From: Rhyacophila brunnea
Lineage: Eukaryota > Arthropoda > Insecta > Trichoptera > Rhyacophilidae
NCBI GenBank assembly: GCA_022495005.1
Contig: JAGYXB010001578.1
Coordinates: 124,001-188,000 of the forward strand
Direction: 5' to 3'
DNA length: 64,000 nt
The notes under the pieces are model-generated. The model made no database searches. It was not told the DNA's origin and was given only the letters and a program-made list of their open reading frames with translations. Positions 1-13,009 of the stretch are shown here, in pieces (position 1 is the first letter of the stretch; each line of letters begins with the position of its first letter). The position numbers were made by a program, and so were the translations under genes.

Positions 1-400
1 TTTTTTAGGTCGTATTCTTATTTGTCCGGTGGTTGTTTGTCTGGTAAAAATCTTGCAATCGATTTTTAACTAACTTCCCGACTAGCTAGATATTTGAAAC
101 TTTTAGAATATATCAGAACACGATGCTAATGCATTTTTTTAATACTTTTAGCCATCTTTAAGTAGAACTGAATTCATTTTCAGTTAATTCGGTTTTGTAT
201 GAAAAGTTATTTCGATACCATTATTGGTTGCTAGGGGGTCTTAGCAACTAAATTATTAAATAATATATACGTGCGTTACTATGGAAATCAATATGAAATG
301 ACATTTCATTATTCAGTATTTCTATCAAGTACAATTTTTTTTGATCGTTTAAGCTAGTCAAGTCAAGTTTATATGATTCAACAGAAAATTTTTGTTTGTT
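1..400 (-). repeat. Unclassified interspersed repeat, copy 1 (inverted)
   Basis: Read on the minus strand, this stretch matches two other loci (55230-55725 and 60490-60985) over most of its length. Shared landmarks in order are a TGTCATTTCAT-type motif, CCATAGTAACGCACGTATAT, a TTAGCAACC block, CATACAAAAC, AAAGATGGCTAAAAGTATTA, TCTAGCTAGTCGGGAAGTTA and a run of ACAAACAA-like words. The far end is cut by the window edge. I see no terminal inverted repeats, poly-A tail or coding capacity, so the class is unknown. It lies upstream of the first visible Nudix exon, probably inside that gene's preceding intron. Confidence 0.75.
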
Positions 401-642
401 AAATAAGTTGACTTTTTAAATTTATAATATTGAAGAGTTTTATATAAACAAGCTAAAAATATTTACCAAACCAATTCGAATGATTTTTTAATATATATTT
501 TTAAAATTTTTTAATACCCAATTTACATTTAACTGCTATTTATATTGTTTTGTTGTGAGTCCCTTCAAAAATATAAAATTGTAATTTCACTGTATTTCTA
601 TGATTGTAATAACAATAGTTTGTTTGCTTTATTATGTTTCAG

Positions 643-3205
643 GCAAATGGGACAACATGGTAGGCGGAGGTCTGTCGGTAGGCTTCGGTATTCTAGAAAC
701 GGCCATCAAAGAGGCGGCTGAAGAAGCCTGTGTCCCTCATGCCCTCGCTACCACTATGATCCCTGTCGGCTGTGTCAGGTCAGTCTCACATTCTTTATGC
801 AATACACAAGACACTTTCATTTTCATATGTAATAAGTGCCCGTGTTGGACGGGGGTGGTAGAGTGAATCTGCTTCTTGGGTCGCTGGGTCGAATCTCGCT
901 TCAGACAAATTGAATCAAATTTGATGATAACAGTTACATTATTAAAACTAATGATGGTACATATATCGCTTTTCTGATGGTGTAAAAGTTTTGGGGTAAT
1001 TCAATTTTTTGCATATTTGGTATTGTGGTTGATTTTGTGATGAATGCATATACCTACATAGATTTTTCCTCTTAAGGGTCTAGCGAATGGTTAACAACCA
1101 ATCATCAAAAAATAACTTTCGAGATGTCTCAACATAGTGGTGACTGTTGTTCCGCATTTGCGAGTCAGTTACGGTTGATTGTAATTGAGTGTTTTTTTTT
1201 GTTTTCAGTTTTTACTTTGAGAGTGAAAAGGGACTGTTCCCGAACACGGAGTTTATTTATGACATGGAACTGCCTATAGACTTTGTTCCCGACAATTCCG
1301 ACGGGGAAGTCCAGAGTTTTGTCTTGCTCTCTATTAAGGAATGCTTAGACATGCTGTTTTCTCCTGAATTCAAAACTACTAGTGCACCTGTAGTAATTGA
1401 TTTCTTAATTAGGAAAGGCCTCATCACACCTGACAATGGTAAGTAAAGATTTTATTTGTCTTGCCACTCCGAAAATTAACCCATAGATTTAAAATTAGCT
1501 TAAACATGGGAAATTCTCGTGCGAATTTTCATCGTCTTATGTACCAATCATGAGAAATTAACATGCAAAGTTAGGTACGTTTGTTCATTTTTGTATTGTA
1601 TTATTCAGGGACATCTGCCGGAAAAGTATTGATTTAAATAATGTTAAATTTGAAGTTTTTTATGCATTATATTAAAAAAAGAGACAGATTTCTTATGAAA
1701 ATAATTAAAATATTCGATTTAAAAATACTATGACCCGTTCATACTCCGAAGTAAAATTAGTGTATTTAAAAATATTTTCTTTTCTCGCAGAAAAAAAAAT
1801 GGATGAACGCAGCACTACAACATGATTTTTACTATGCAATTATACAATCTGTATTCAGACTACAATGTCTTTATGAAAACTTTACAAACGGTTTTGATGT
1901 TAAACTACATATTATATCAAAGAGTTTGTACTCTTTACTCGACCGAGCCGTAATAACTTTTTGTATATTATAATACTAGATTTATATACACAACATTTTA
2001 ACATGATTGAGTTTGAGGCTATTTTTTGTTATAATATAGATATATGTACCGTACTATTTGTGATTGTGCATCTAAATATTTGTAATAATGATGGTACAGT
2101 GTATTTGGTTCCATATCTATGTACAATAATAGACGACGGTCTGTCCTTTCACAGGCAGTTATATGTATGTTTTGTATAATGTCAATGATTCAATACAATT
2201 TGAACATGCTTCCTGCTCGAAATTATCGATGTATGTAGTAGTAATTTAAGCAATACCATCCGTTCAATAATTCATGGCATTGACTGATTTAGTGTTTTTG
2301 ACATTGTTTTAATGTACATGTAGTTTTTGACGGATGCGGGCAGTAACAGTTGTGAAGTTGGCTACAAACGAATCTGCTATGCAAAATGTCATGGAGCCAA
2401 TTCAATTAGCTTTAGTAACCATTTTTCAGTTACACTTTTCTATTTTTAGGCTCCATCTTTATACAGGGAAGGTTTTCTTCAATGTCAAATGTTTTTTTTT
2501 TTTGAATTATTAATAACCATGTCATTGCTTTTTCATACATGGTGGTTGTTAGTAATTTCGAACAACAATCACAAACACCCAGACTTTGAGAAATACACAT
2601 AAATATTGTGTCCTGACCGGAAATCGAACCCAGAACTCTCGGGTGGAAGGCAAGCGCCTTACGCACTGCACCACGAGATTTTAGGGTTTATCTATAAATG
2701 ATCGATTTTGGGTATTTCTTGACTGTCTCCCCCCTCTCTCCCTCACCCAATGTCACATTACAAAAAATCTATTACTGCCAATCTCACTTTATCACATTTT
2801 TTAACCCGCCCATTTGTTAGTATTGAATCAGTACAATGTATATAATATGCAAAGAATATATTATTTTCTAAGAAAATTGAGTATTTTTTGTTTTTGTGAC
2901 TTCACAGCTTCTACACCCCTGCATTTCACAAATCATCACATTATATTATTATGAGACCATCTTGTTAGGACGTGATTTGACATGTCGATGACCCCCTATT
3001 GAATAATATGAAAATGAAGTATGAAACAATGTTTTGTTTGGCTGTAAAATAATTCTATGTCACCTTTATTTCAGAACCTAATTTTGTCGAGTTGGTAGAA
3101 CTATTGCACGTTCCTCTTCAATCCATTTACCGGTGGCCGTTTCACCGACAAGAGAATGGACGGCCTGATTCTCAAACAAATCACACCGACAATGCCAAAT
3201 CGTAA
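643..3205 (+). CDS. Nudix hydrolase, DUF4743 / thiamine-diphosphate-type, 3' part (three exons)
   Basis: The exons are 643-778, 1209-1438 and 3075-3205, joined in phase across GT-AG introns and ending at TAA 3203-3205. Exon 1 carries the Nudix box (about 663-734), which reads GGGLSVGFGILET then KEAAEEACV. The REUXEE core therefore has K for R, and C stands where G is usual. Exon 2 begins SFYFESEKGLFPNTEFIYD, the strongly conserved block that follows the box in DUF4743 proteins (plant NUDX20/24, yeast YJR142W). The tail is short and ends in DNAKS. Characterised members hydrolyse oxidised, toxic forms of thiamine diphosphate to the monophosphate using Mg2+; that role is inferred here from family membership. 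The start codon and the N-terminal DUF4743 domain lie upstream of the window, so the gene is partial because of the window edge, not broken. The first visible codon is completed from an unseen exon. The Nudix assignment is very secure; the substrate is less so. Confidence 0.93.
836..905 (+). repeat. tRNA-like SINE head, degenerate, in a Nudix intron
   Basis: Within intron 779-1208 a GC-richer stretch contains a box-A-like GGTGGTAGAGTG and a box-B-like GGGTCGAATCTC at roughly tRNA spacing. It reads as a decayed pol III promoter of a tRNA-derived SINE. It cannot fold into a clean cloverleaf, so it is not called as a tRNA gene. Confidence 0.5.
2490..2683 (-). repeat. tRNA-derived SINE with poly-A tail
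   Basis: On the minus strand the element starts with a tRNA-like head: box A GTGGTGCAGTGCGTAAGG, an anticodon-arm segment TGCCTTCCACC, and box B GGGTTCGATTTCC. The anticodon arm resembles tRNA-Gly(TCC). A body of about 110 bp follows, and the element ends in a run of 12 A residues (plus-strand T run 2492-2503). Head, body and tail are the expected parts of a tRNA-type SINE mobilised by a LINE. It sits in the last Nudix intron (1439-3074). No clear target-site duplication was seen. Confidence 0.82.
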
Positions 3206-6200
3206 CTTGTGAAAGATTAATTAGCTACATTATTTATTTATTTATTATTCCAATTCAAAATATGCACTGAAAATGTTCTGCGATGGTTAAATACGCAATT
3301 GTTAGGAGTTTATTATTAATAGTATTCTTACTTTTTATTACAATATACCTTTCCCCGATGGGATATTTGTGTATAGTTTTACTTGGGATTCTTTGAAATG
3401 TTAAATTCATGTACTACATTGCCTGTATTGTAATTTTATCATTATTTACTTATGTCATTTCGTACACTAGTGATAAAATAATACATAGCGGTATTGTCTG
3501 CTAAAATTTCACAGTAAATGCATGATCGATTATCGATTAATCAAATAACAATGCCGTACATTTATTTTGTCAAATAATCATACAACAAAGTGTCCTTGAG
3601 TTTTCAATAGTGTTTCAGATAATATATTGTTTTTTAAAGCTAACAAGAAAAAAGTTACCCAAAAATAATTCTGATAAATCGGTGTGTGCCTTTGATTTAA
3701 TGTTTCAAATATCTTTAGATTTGTATTTGATTTTACAATATATTACGTACCGCCTCGAAATAAAAATTCCTATTCCGCTTTTAGTCCACTAGTACGAGAT
3801 ATCGTGGATACTAGATAATTTAAAATTACTCTCTAGATCTCGGCTTATGATGAAGTCAATGGTATGTAAAACTTAATAATTTATAAATATATTACGATTG
3901 TGTAATCGAATCAGAAAAATTGCATTACACTAACTTATGGTAAGTTTGATGTCACTTTTTTAAAATATCTTTAGTGTACGTATCTAAGAGATAAATAAAT
4001 ATCTACCTACATACAATTGAGAATCATCTCACCGTTTTGTTTACATACTTAATATATTTTGTCCCCGTATCAAAAATCTGAGTGAAATTTGAAAACAAAA
4101 AATTTAAAAAAAGATTTTGCATTGATTAACAAAGATTTTACATCGCTTCCAAAGTTTGAAGTTTTAATTGTTTCAAGAGTATCTAAAAGAACGGATTATG
4201 TTCTGTGTGTTTCGCTTAAAAATAAATTTGTTGTTTCTTTATACCAGTACTTTATAGTTAATCAAATTGGATATTATTATGTCACATAATTGAATATTTT
4301 GTATGTTCATTTAATGTAGTATTTCCCTGGTTGGTTTTCACATTATTATCCACTGAAATATGTGTATTGAATGAAATATCTAATTGCAAGTGTAGTTATT
4401 AAAATCATAAAAGAAATATTAATTACATAATCATTGATTGGAAGTTAGTTATTAGTATGACAACAGTAATTTTAGCATGTTTTGTAGTTTATTTTGTGAT
4501 TTTAACTTTAAATTAAGTTACAACTTTGTTATCGAATAAATTATCTGTTGAGGGGGGCGGAGCGGGGCTTCTGGAGCTCGATTCAAACTTAATTTATATC
4601 ATCACAATAGAATTAGTTATTCTTATTAAATTTTCACTGATAAACTAATATGTATTGTTCATGTAATGTGTTTTATCAACACTTCAAACAATAATATCTT
4701 GTTATTTTATTATCTTACTACTCAATTACACACTACTAAACTTTTTCAGTCACATTATTTAGTCATAAGCTCAGATGATATCGGCTGCGGTATGCACTAT
4801 AAAAGGACATGACGGGGATGGGGTCATTGAGGTGTACTAAAAAAATGGCAGCGATCAAATGTCGACTGGAATATAGAAGACGCACTGTAGTTATTAAAGA
4901 AATTGTCTCGCAATACCGGTGTCAATCGGCACGCCCGACTTTATGCGTTCCCCTCAAGTATTAATCCTTATTAGTTTATGACAGTATAACCATTCCCAAT
5001 AGAGTAATCGCTAATTATAATATTTATGATTTACTTTCAAAAGTATGTAAAATAGTCGTTAACTCATGCGATATTGTATTGGAAATACATATATTTCGTT
5101 GAGTGGTACTGCTCAAATAATATGTGAATACCCGGTTTAATGTAATATAATAATGTATTTTGTATTAGTTTCAAACCTTTATATATTTTTATATCATGTA
5201 GATAGACGAGTAGCGATTGTGCAAACAATTTTTTTAAAATAAAATGCCGAAACAGTGAATGTGCTTTTCTGCTTATCAGATAAAAATTTCTGTCAGATAA
5301 AAAAAATCACCTTTACTGAGAGAGTTTATTCATTTATAAAAAAAGAATGCAAATAGTATAAATTAATAAATATCTTTATTTGTATTTAGTTGTTAGTATA
5401 TTTCTTGTCACTAGTTATATAAATGTCACTTCCAAAATTTATGTTAATAATCTGATGAAAATTAATGAAAATAGTTTTTATTTTATAATTTATTACGCAT
5501 AGCAATCTCAATAATAATAATAATGATTGCTTATTTTAACTGTAATAAGTTTTTGTGTTGTACCCTGCATGTGTTATATAAAATTGGAGACTATGTTTAA
5601 TTCGATAAAAAAAATGGGAAAATTCATCCAAAATTACGTCGTATTATCTCATTATGTATTAGAAGTAATGTTCCTATATATTTTAATATCAATTATTCAC
5701 TTGTACGTATTGATGTTTTAAGTATTGATAATTTTATTTTGTGATTTTAATTTTATCAATATTTAATTACCTACCGAATTTAGTTGATAGACATTGGCTT
5801 TATTTTTATTTAAGAGTGTAAGAAAATAATTAATAAAGTAAATGTGATTCATATTAAATATAACATGTTCAATAATAAAGAGGGGTTTTTTTGAAAAACT
5901 TCACTCTTCACGTAATAATTTTATCCGGTATCCGTACATAATTATATCCAAAACTACATATTCTATTTATTTATTATAATGTAAACCAAGGATTGGCTGT
6001 GTATTTCATGCACATTCCCAATAAAACAAAACTCACAACGAAAATATCTAAATGAAATCATCTTCATAATTTATATGTTTTAATTTTGTCCCATATTTAT
6101 GATGCTTTTATAAAAATACAATGTTATTACAATATCTGCTTGAGTTTACTTCATCCATTTTCTTCATCTTTTAAATGAAATTATGCAACTAAACGGTAAG

Positions 6201-6553
6201 TGTGCCTTTTAAATATTGGCATGCGTAAATTGATTTAGTCGTATTATGATATTTTGATCATTTATGTGATTGTTAAAAAGTATGTATTCCAAATGATCTT
6301 CTAAGGTTTTTTGCCTGCAGTAGATATGAGTCTATATAACATGTACTTCTTACTGGCATTCATATTAATATACAAGAGAATATCTTATTTTTCTCTATCG
6401 AAGTATTTTTCCAGTAATGAAGTAAAACGGTATCAATTCATAAAAAACTTCTCGCATTTATTTATACATCAATTTTATATGTAGTAAATTCCTCATGTGA
6501 GAATGCAAATTTTATTTTTAACTGAGTGTTACTCCATACTTAAATTGGGTTGT
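3206..6553. other. AT-rich intergenic region after the Nudix gene
   Basis: This holds the Nudix 3' UTR and then low-information AT-rich sequence. No poly-A site could be fixed with confidence. The only island that stands out is 4780-4965, where a TATAAAAGG-like box (about 4799) precedes a 39-codon ATG reading frame starting at 4845. It has no recognisable similarity. Confidence 0.5.
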
Positions 6554-7015
6554 AGTGTCAGAATGGTGTGTCTGCAATATGTAGAACAGTTTTGGAATAC
6601 CTAATTATCAATGGCGTTCATAGATGTGGATGCATCCCCATAAATAACCCATAAAGTGCTATGTAATTATATGTATTTATTGTGCAATTTTATAATAAAC
6701 TTTATTTAACTCTACTTCTTTTAAAGGTTATATGTTATAAATATTTTCAGAATATTACAGAACTCTGCATTATCACACACCATTATATTACTTTATCGGC
6801 TGTCTGAAAATATTCAATTGGTTACAATAAATACCGTAAGATAATATTATGTTAGCAAGTAATTGGTATATATGATTTTTTCAATAGTTCACTGCACGCC
6901 GCTGCTAGTTCTCTTTATGTTACACGGTCATACTAAGCTGTGTGAATTTTGAAGTTGAAGAAAATAATTGTTTTTTTAATGACCTCTGTTTTTGCTGACG
7001 CACCATTCTGACACT
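6554..7015. mobile_element. MITE, probably hAT-related
   Basis: The ends form an inverted repeat of about 25 bp. The left end reads AGTGTCAGAATGGTGTGTC, and the reverse complement of the right end reads AGTGTCAGAATGGTGCGTC. The flanks TGGGTTGT and TGGGTGGG agree at six of eight bases, a plausible eroded 8-bp duplication. There is no coding capacity. The hAT assignment rests only on the duplication length. Confidence 0.7.
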
Positions 7016-10000
7016 GGGTGGGCCTATAATAATTCAATAATGAAAAAAAAATCAATCTGAATAGTATTAATCGGGTTTGAATTTGCAATATGTATTTTTT
7101 TCATTATTCTTTATGCCAAAAATTGTTGAATATTTTTCACTGTCAGTTTGGGCTTCATATTGGTGTGGTTTCTTGAAAAAGAACACTGACAGATGTCCTC
7201 ATTGATTAAATGAAATGTGTTATTCAAATGAAAACGTCCGAATTTGTGGACCATTGGATAATATGAATACCATCGTCATCTATAGTGGGATATGACGTCT
7301 CGTCGGCTGTTTAAAATTAGAAACTATACGTACGGCACGTGGACTATGTGCAGAATTGGACTTCAGCCTAAATTATGTTATTTTCTTTAAATTGCGCTAC
7401 ATAAATCATTATAAATAAATCAATATAGAAGATTATTATGTAATCATAGTACTTAAAAATAAAAAACATATGGGATAAATCCTCATTTTGGAGTCATTAG
7501 GTTAATTTATAGAAATCGCTTACCGACTAATTTATTAATAATATTAGTAGGGACTTAGATGAAATGAGAGAGCAGTTATCGTTTATTGTTATTCTATATC
7601 GGTGAAGGTGTGGATAGTGACTTTTGCATACATTTTAATATACCTAGCATAGTATTGATAAATGTATGATTATTTTTTTTAATAACTAGAAGCATTTTGC
7701 TGTATACTATATAGATTTTGTAATCGCTGTCGTTGTTTAAAACGCTTGCATTGCTGAAGGTCACTAATTTTCACCACTTACGAATAATTCATCTTGAATA
7801 TACAAGTTATTATGCATGCATGCGTAATCATTCAATGAATTTGTCTTGTATCCCGATTGATGAATAAATAATTCATCATATCGATTCCAATAACATTGAT
7901 ATAATATAATATTATGTATTTCCAACCCAGGCATGCGTTTGGAATGTTTTCCCCCTTTAATGCTGTAAGTTTTTATGCGTTTTTTTAAATTAACCTACGT
8001 TTATCGTATCTTATAATATTTACCAAATGATTTTATTAAGGATTGTGACGTGATTTTTTTATTGATTATTTTGTGATTTTTCAACCTTAGGATTAATTTT
8101 TTGACATTTCTCTTATTCTCAGTATTAATTAATTTCTGCGAAACGAATATTAAAATAAATTTCCCGGACTGATGCGTAATACAGTAATATCACTGTTCAC
8201 ATTTGGTGTTTCAACAAATTACGTAAAAGGAACAATATGAGCAGAGATGATCCGCTTCTGCTGGAAGGTTCTGCATTGTCGTGGAGAGGTGTTTTAACCG
8301 AGTTTCTGTTACCCAATTTATATTAAGAAAGGTAAATTGTAATATTGTTGCTCAAAGGCAGCTCACGCACCTCAACTGGGTTAATTCATCCCTTTGGTTC
8401 ATGTGCTGTATCCAAACCGGGCCGCGGAACTCCAACAATTAAAAAAAGGTTTGGTTCTCTCAAAAACACATGATTGATGAAACATATTGTGGATTTGACC
8501 CAACCGTGGAATTGGATACTTCCACTATCCAAAGCTACCTACTGATTAAGTACGTTAAAGAAAAGATAAACATGTTTTTTATAGTGTAATTAATGCATGG
8601 GGTTTTGGATGAGACAAATCAGTATTGGTAGTATAATCCGATGGAATTGTAAATGTCTACTGTACGGCAGAATCAAAAGCAGCACTTTTCAATGGTCATA
8701 ACCTATATTGTTCCTTAGATTTCAATTATACGTACAATTACAATAAATAATAAAGTGAAAATTGCAAAACTCAAGTATTACATTCATATCATGAGGGACA
8801 TTAATTTACATTTTTAAATACCAGTAGCCTTTCAGTTAAGTCATTAGAAGGTAGACTGGTAGAGAAATAGGGAGCATGCATATTTTACCTATCACATTTT
8901 TATGAAACCAAATATTCTGTAGTTTTTTTTTTGCAAGTCGGATTTTATTTACAAGAAAGCAAAAAAAATTGAAGTTATACTTATACTTATAATTTGTGAT
9001 TAATTCCACGACAGTATAAATTTTAATTACACCCTAGAACTTTTACCTTTTAATTAGATTTTCAGGCTCTGAAATTATCACACGTGTGACTTATAACATG
9101 TTAATATTTTAAAGTTTTTTTTAAATAGTAAAACAATCTAGTTCAACATGTCTTTCAATTGATTTTTAGAGATTTTAATTAACAGGTAATTGAATATTTT
9201 TTATTTAATCGAGTCTATGTAACAGTGTTGCATTAACTTCCAGGTAACTATTTTAAATATGACAAGGTATAGTGAAATTTACAAGCATTTAAAAATCTAG
9301 TCACTGGCAATATTTACTTGTATCATCTTGCCTTCGGTGGAAACATGCCATACAAAATCATAATTAGCCATAAGTCTTCCTTATGTTAGTCTTGTGTAGG
9401 TATGACTGAAGCACTGTCTTTGTTGAAACTAAACCTATGCTTCTCTCACAAAATTCTTCATGAAGTAGTTGTAAATTATATAATTTTTGCCAACTGCTTA
9501 TATTATATAACCACACTGCTTTAAATACCGACTTCCCTTTCTAACAAAGATGGGAGAAAAAAATGATAAGAACAGTCTTTATCGAAAAATATATTATATA
9601 CCTACTACTGATTTTTTCGTTGATAAGACTAAGATCATGAGTATGATGTATAAACTTTATTACTGTAATACATATTATTTCCCCATAACATTAATTTGAC
9701 ATTAATTGAGCGTTAGTTAAATGAACAATATAAAGATATATTACATATTATTATCTAAGCATTTGTGGTTCCTGTTTTATCAATGCCATCTGAGAATGTT
9801 TTGGAGATAAAAAAATATTTGTACGGTTAATTATTATTTTGCTGACCTGTGGTCAGTCTCGAATGTTATATGAAGTTTATACATGCATCTCGAAAGATAT
9901 TGATAATTACAAACTTATTTATGTTTTATGATGACATCCCTATGTGAGTAATGTATCCGAGGCTGCATAGCTGTGTTGTGTGGTAATGTATAAATCGATT

Positions 10001-11198
10001 GTTCTCATGGAATTTACCACTCTAAATAGGTTAGATGGATCAAAGCAATCTAGCGTAACAGATTTACTTAAAAATATTATAATTAACATTATTTATTATT
10101 ATGCTATTTCCATATTATTAAGAATGTATAATTTGGGCCAAGATATAATAAATATTGACAGAAAACAGTATTTTTTTTATTCATTCATAAAAATCCCTGA
10201 GAATTTACTATTGACAAATTCAGTGCCAACTGACACATGTAACATTGTCAGTATATTATATTTTATACAAACTAGACCAACTTCAAGGAAATAATGAGTG
10301 TAAATTCTCCTTTGTAAGCTTCGCATTTTTTTTATTGCTGTCAAGTTTTAGCAACTTGGGTTGCGCCCTTGTCGACATCTTCAGTCCAGTGCCGTAGAGG
10401 GGCAATGCCCCGAGTACCTTAAAAGTAATCCATGCACTAATTATCTCACCATTTGTGTAGTTTGAATAGTTATAAAGATAAAATGGGGCACCAATGACGG
10501 ATGTGCGTTAGTTACCTCTCACTTCTTGTTATTGCCCCCACGTTGACATGGTGATACACTTAACTTAGTACATATATGAATAGTGGAGACATTATTGGCT
10601 GTCTTACATTTATTCCATTAACTCGTTCAGTGCGCTCACCGCGCCTGGCCCAAGGCCATTAGAGGTCATTAGCATGTTATCCAATTGGGGTAATTAGTAG
10701 CTCAGCAGTGAATGTATTAACAATTGATAAACCAATAATTAAATTGTTATATGGCGACTGGTGTTATGTAGAAAGAGCCAATCCACAAATTCTAAAAAAA
10801 ACAAGTTTAGTATGGGAATCATTTAATTTTTTCGTGCTCTTTCATATTTAAAGATAACGCTTTTGACAGCAGAAAGCGCCGGTGCCATGCATGTTAAATA
10901 TGCATAGCGATCGTAATCAGTCAGTCTTACATAAAATTCATATTCTCTGTAGGGTCCATCATCTACGTCTAGATGTGCCTCATGAATGGAATGAGATTAG
11001 ATGGTTTTATCTTTGACCTAACGACTCACTATCGATATAAGGGATAGAAGTTCTATACTGAAAAAGGAAAGCCTTCAGACATACACCTGCTTTCATCAGT
11101 GCCTACATTTGGATGCAGCATGGCTTCATGCAAATCTACCTTTTCGACATCAACTGCTGTAATATGCCTCAAAGAATGTCAATGGCACATATGCGAAG
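7016..11198. other. Intergenic, nothing assignable
   Basis: AT-rich sequence on both strands. Reading frames here, including one of about 104 codons at 9980-10294, have AT-driven composition, non-ATG starts and no recognisable motif. Slightly GC-richer islands at 8230-8560 and 10370-10700 gave no gene or complete transposon on reading. Confidence 0.5.
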
Positions 11199-11432
11199 CT
11201 ATTCTATACGCAGGGTGGCTATCGACGGTAGTTTATCCTATTTATGTATTGAAGCGGTTAATTGTTTCAATAAGTTAACCGTCAAAAAGTGCTATGTTTT
11301 AACAGCTCCTCTTGGTTGTGTTAACTTTGAGGCAAACAATTTTGACAGTTAACTTATTGTAACAATTATAATACCGCATTACATATATATGATAAACCAC
11401 TGTCTATAGCCGCCTTGTGTATAGAATAGACC
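11199..11432. mobile_element. MITE with layered inverted repeats, copy 1
   Basis: The outer inverted repeat begins CTATTCTATACGCAGGGTGG on the left; the right end read in reverse gives CTATTCTATACACAAGGCGG. Both continue into GGCTAT and the left arm into CGACGGTAGTTTATC. Inside is a second inverted repeat of ACAATAAGTTAAC type followed by GTCAAAA. The same layered arrangement recurs at 53191-53724. Confidence 0.75.
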
Positions 11433-12707
11433 CCATGGTGTATTTTGCATCTGAAAATTTCACAAAATGGGAAAACCAAGACTTTAATTGTATTGAGTAC
11501 CAGTGATAAGCGAGGCTATTAATTTCAAAGTCGGTAACCTCTATCTTTAAATATTCTGATATTTTTCTCGATTCTGATTATGTACGTACACTTTTACTTT
11601 GAATGCGTATTCATAAAATATCAAATCCAGTTCTGTTTGTTGGTTAAATAGAATTACACCAGAGGTTGATTAATTTTAATGACGTTACAGAATTCTGATA
11701 TTTTAATTTGGTATTCGTTTTTTCGTTACAAGAAACATCAACAAATTCAATAGATAAAAGCTAGTTCAATATGTATCTCCGGAAAACACTTCCTTGTTAA
11801 TGTCAGTGGAATGTAAATTTATTTGTGTTTGGTGTTTCCTGTAAAGTATAGAAAAATGAGACGCATTTCTTTGGTCCTAAGCGGCCGAAATGTAGTTGTG
11901 CAATTATCTCAAAATGGCAGAATATGGAGATTACTGACTTCGAAACTAATAGCCTCAAGAAACACTGACATTCAGAATTAGATTGATTCTATTTGAAATT
12001 TTTTAAATCAATAAGATAGACAATGATTGGATATAAGTGTGCAGACCTGCACACTGTTACTTTCTCGACTCGTGACGAATTATTCCAAGTGCGTTATTCA
12101 ATAATGTTTTATTTTGGAATCAATCTAGGTATACTCATCTATTTTTTTGGAAGGTTTTGAGTGCCAGCAAATGACATTTAGACTACGGTTGTATATAGCT
12201 GTGCACTCCTCTACTCATACCTCATCTCAACACTCTAATCACTGCATCTGCCCACTTACTCACACGTGATAAACTGTTGGAAGTGCATATTTTTCGTGAA
12301 GTATTATTACAACTTCGGATTTTTTTAAGATATCGAGATGCAACTGTACTGTACTGAACTCCGTGTTCGAAGTACCAGAAGACGACGAAACTACCAAGTT
12401 GTTGCCACAATGTGGTCTATATATTGTGTAAATTTTATCAATATTGGTCGAATAGTTTTTAAGTTATAGGCGAACAAACAGTTGTATGGGTCGAAGGTTA
12501 GCCCCATGGTAGGAACACCACAAGAAGATGGAGCACCTCTAAGTTAGTGCCAATGTAGTCTATAAGCTGTACAAGTTTCTAAAGCAGTTCTTAAGTTATA
12601 ATTACTTTGTATCAAAACTTGTTCCAAAATACTTACAGTGTTTGGCGTGCAAAGCTGTGTCAGTGCTTTTTAGAAGCCATTTTTACACAAATTGTTTATA
12701 TAATTAA
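11433..12707. other. Intergenic, nothing firm
   Basis: No gene seen. Two weakly similar stretches (about 12390-12480 and 12540-12600, sharing CAATGTGGTCTATA-like and TTTTTAAGTTATA-like words) suggest an old duplicated non-coding repeat. Confidence 0.4.
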
Positions 12708-13009
12708 CTAGCTGACCCGGCGAACTTCGTACCGCCTCTGAATCAAGAAATCTTGTGTTAACTTATTAGCTGAATTTAATTCAGTTTTTATGAATACTCA
12801 AAATTGATTAAGTTCAATAAATGTGCAAAAATCAAATCAAAATGAAAAGTATTTTAAATACATTGAAATGAATGTAATTCACGTGGCAGCAAGGCATTTG
12901 CTTTATTGAAGCGAATAGATATGATTCGCGTAGCATTGTTGCACTACTTTCTGTTAAACTATTTGGTGGATGGGTTGCACTCGGCTCGATTCCCTTCATT
13001 GAAGTAACT

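Noticed and set aside
9980..10294. A 104-codon protein gene
   Set aside because: Non-ATG start, Ile/Asn/Tyr-rich composition as expected from AT-rich random sequence, no motif and no splice context.
10384..10545. A small hAT starting CAGTGCCGTAGAGGGGCAAT
   Set aside because: A possible partner (TTGCCCCCACGTTGAC) is only loosely inverted and no 8-bp duplication is present.
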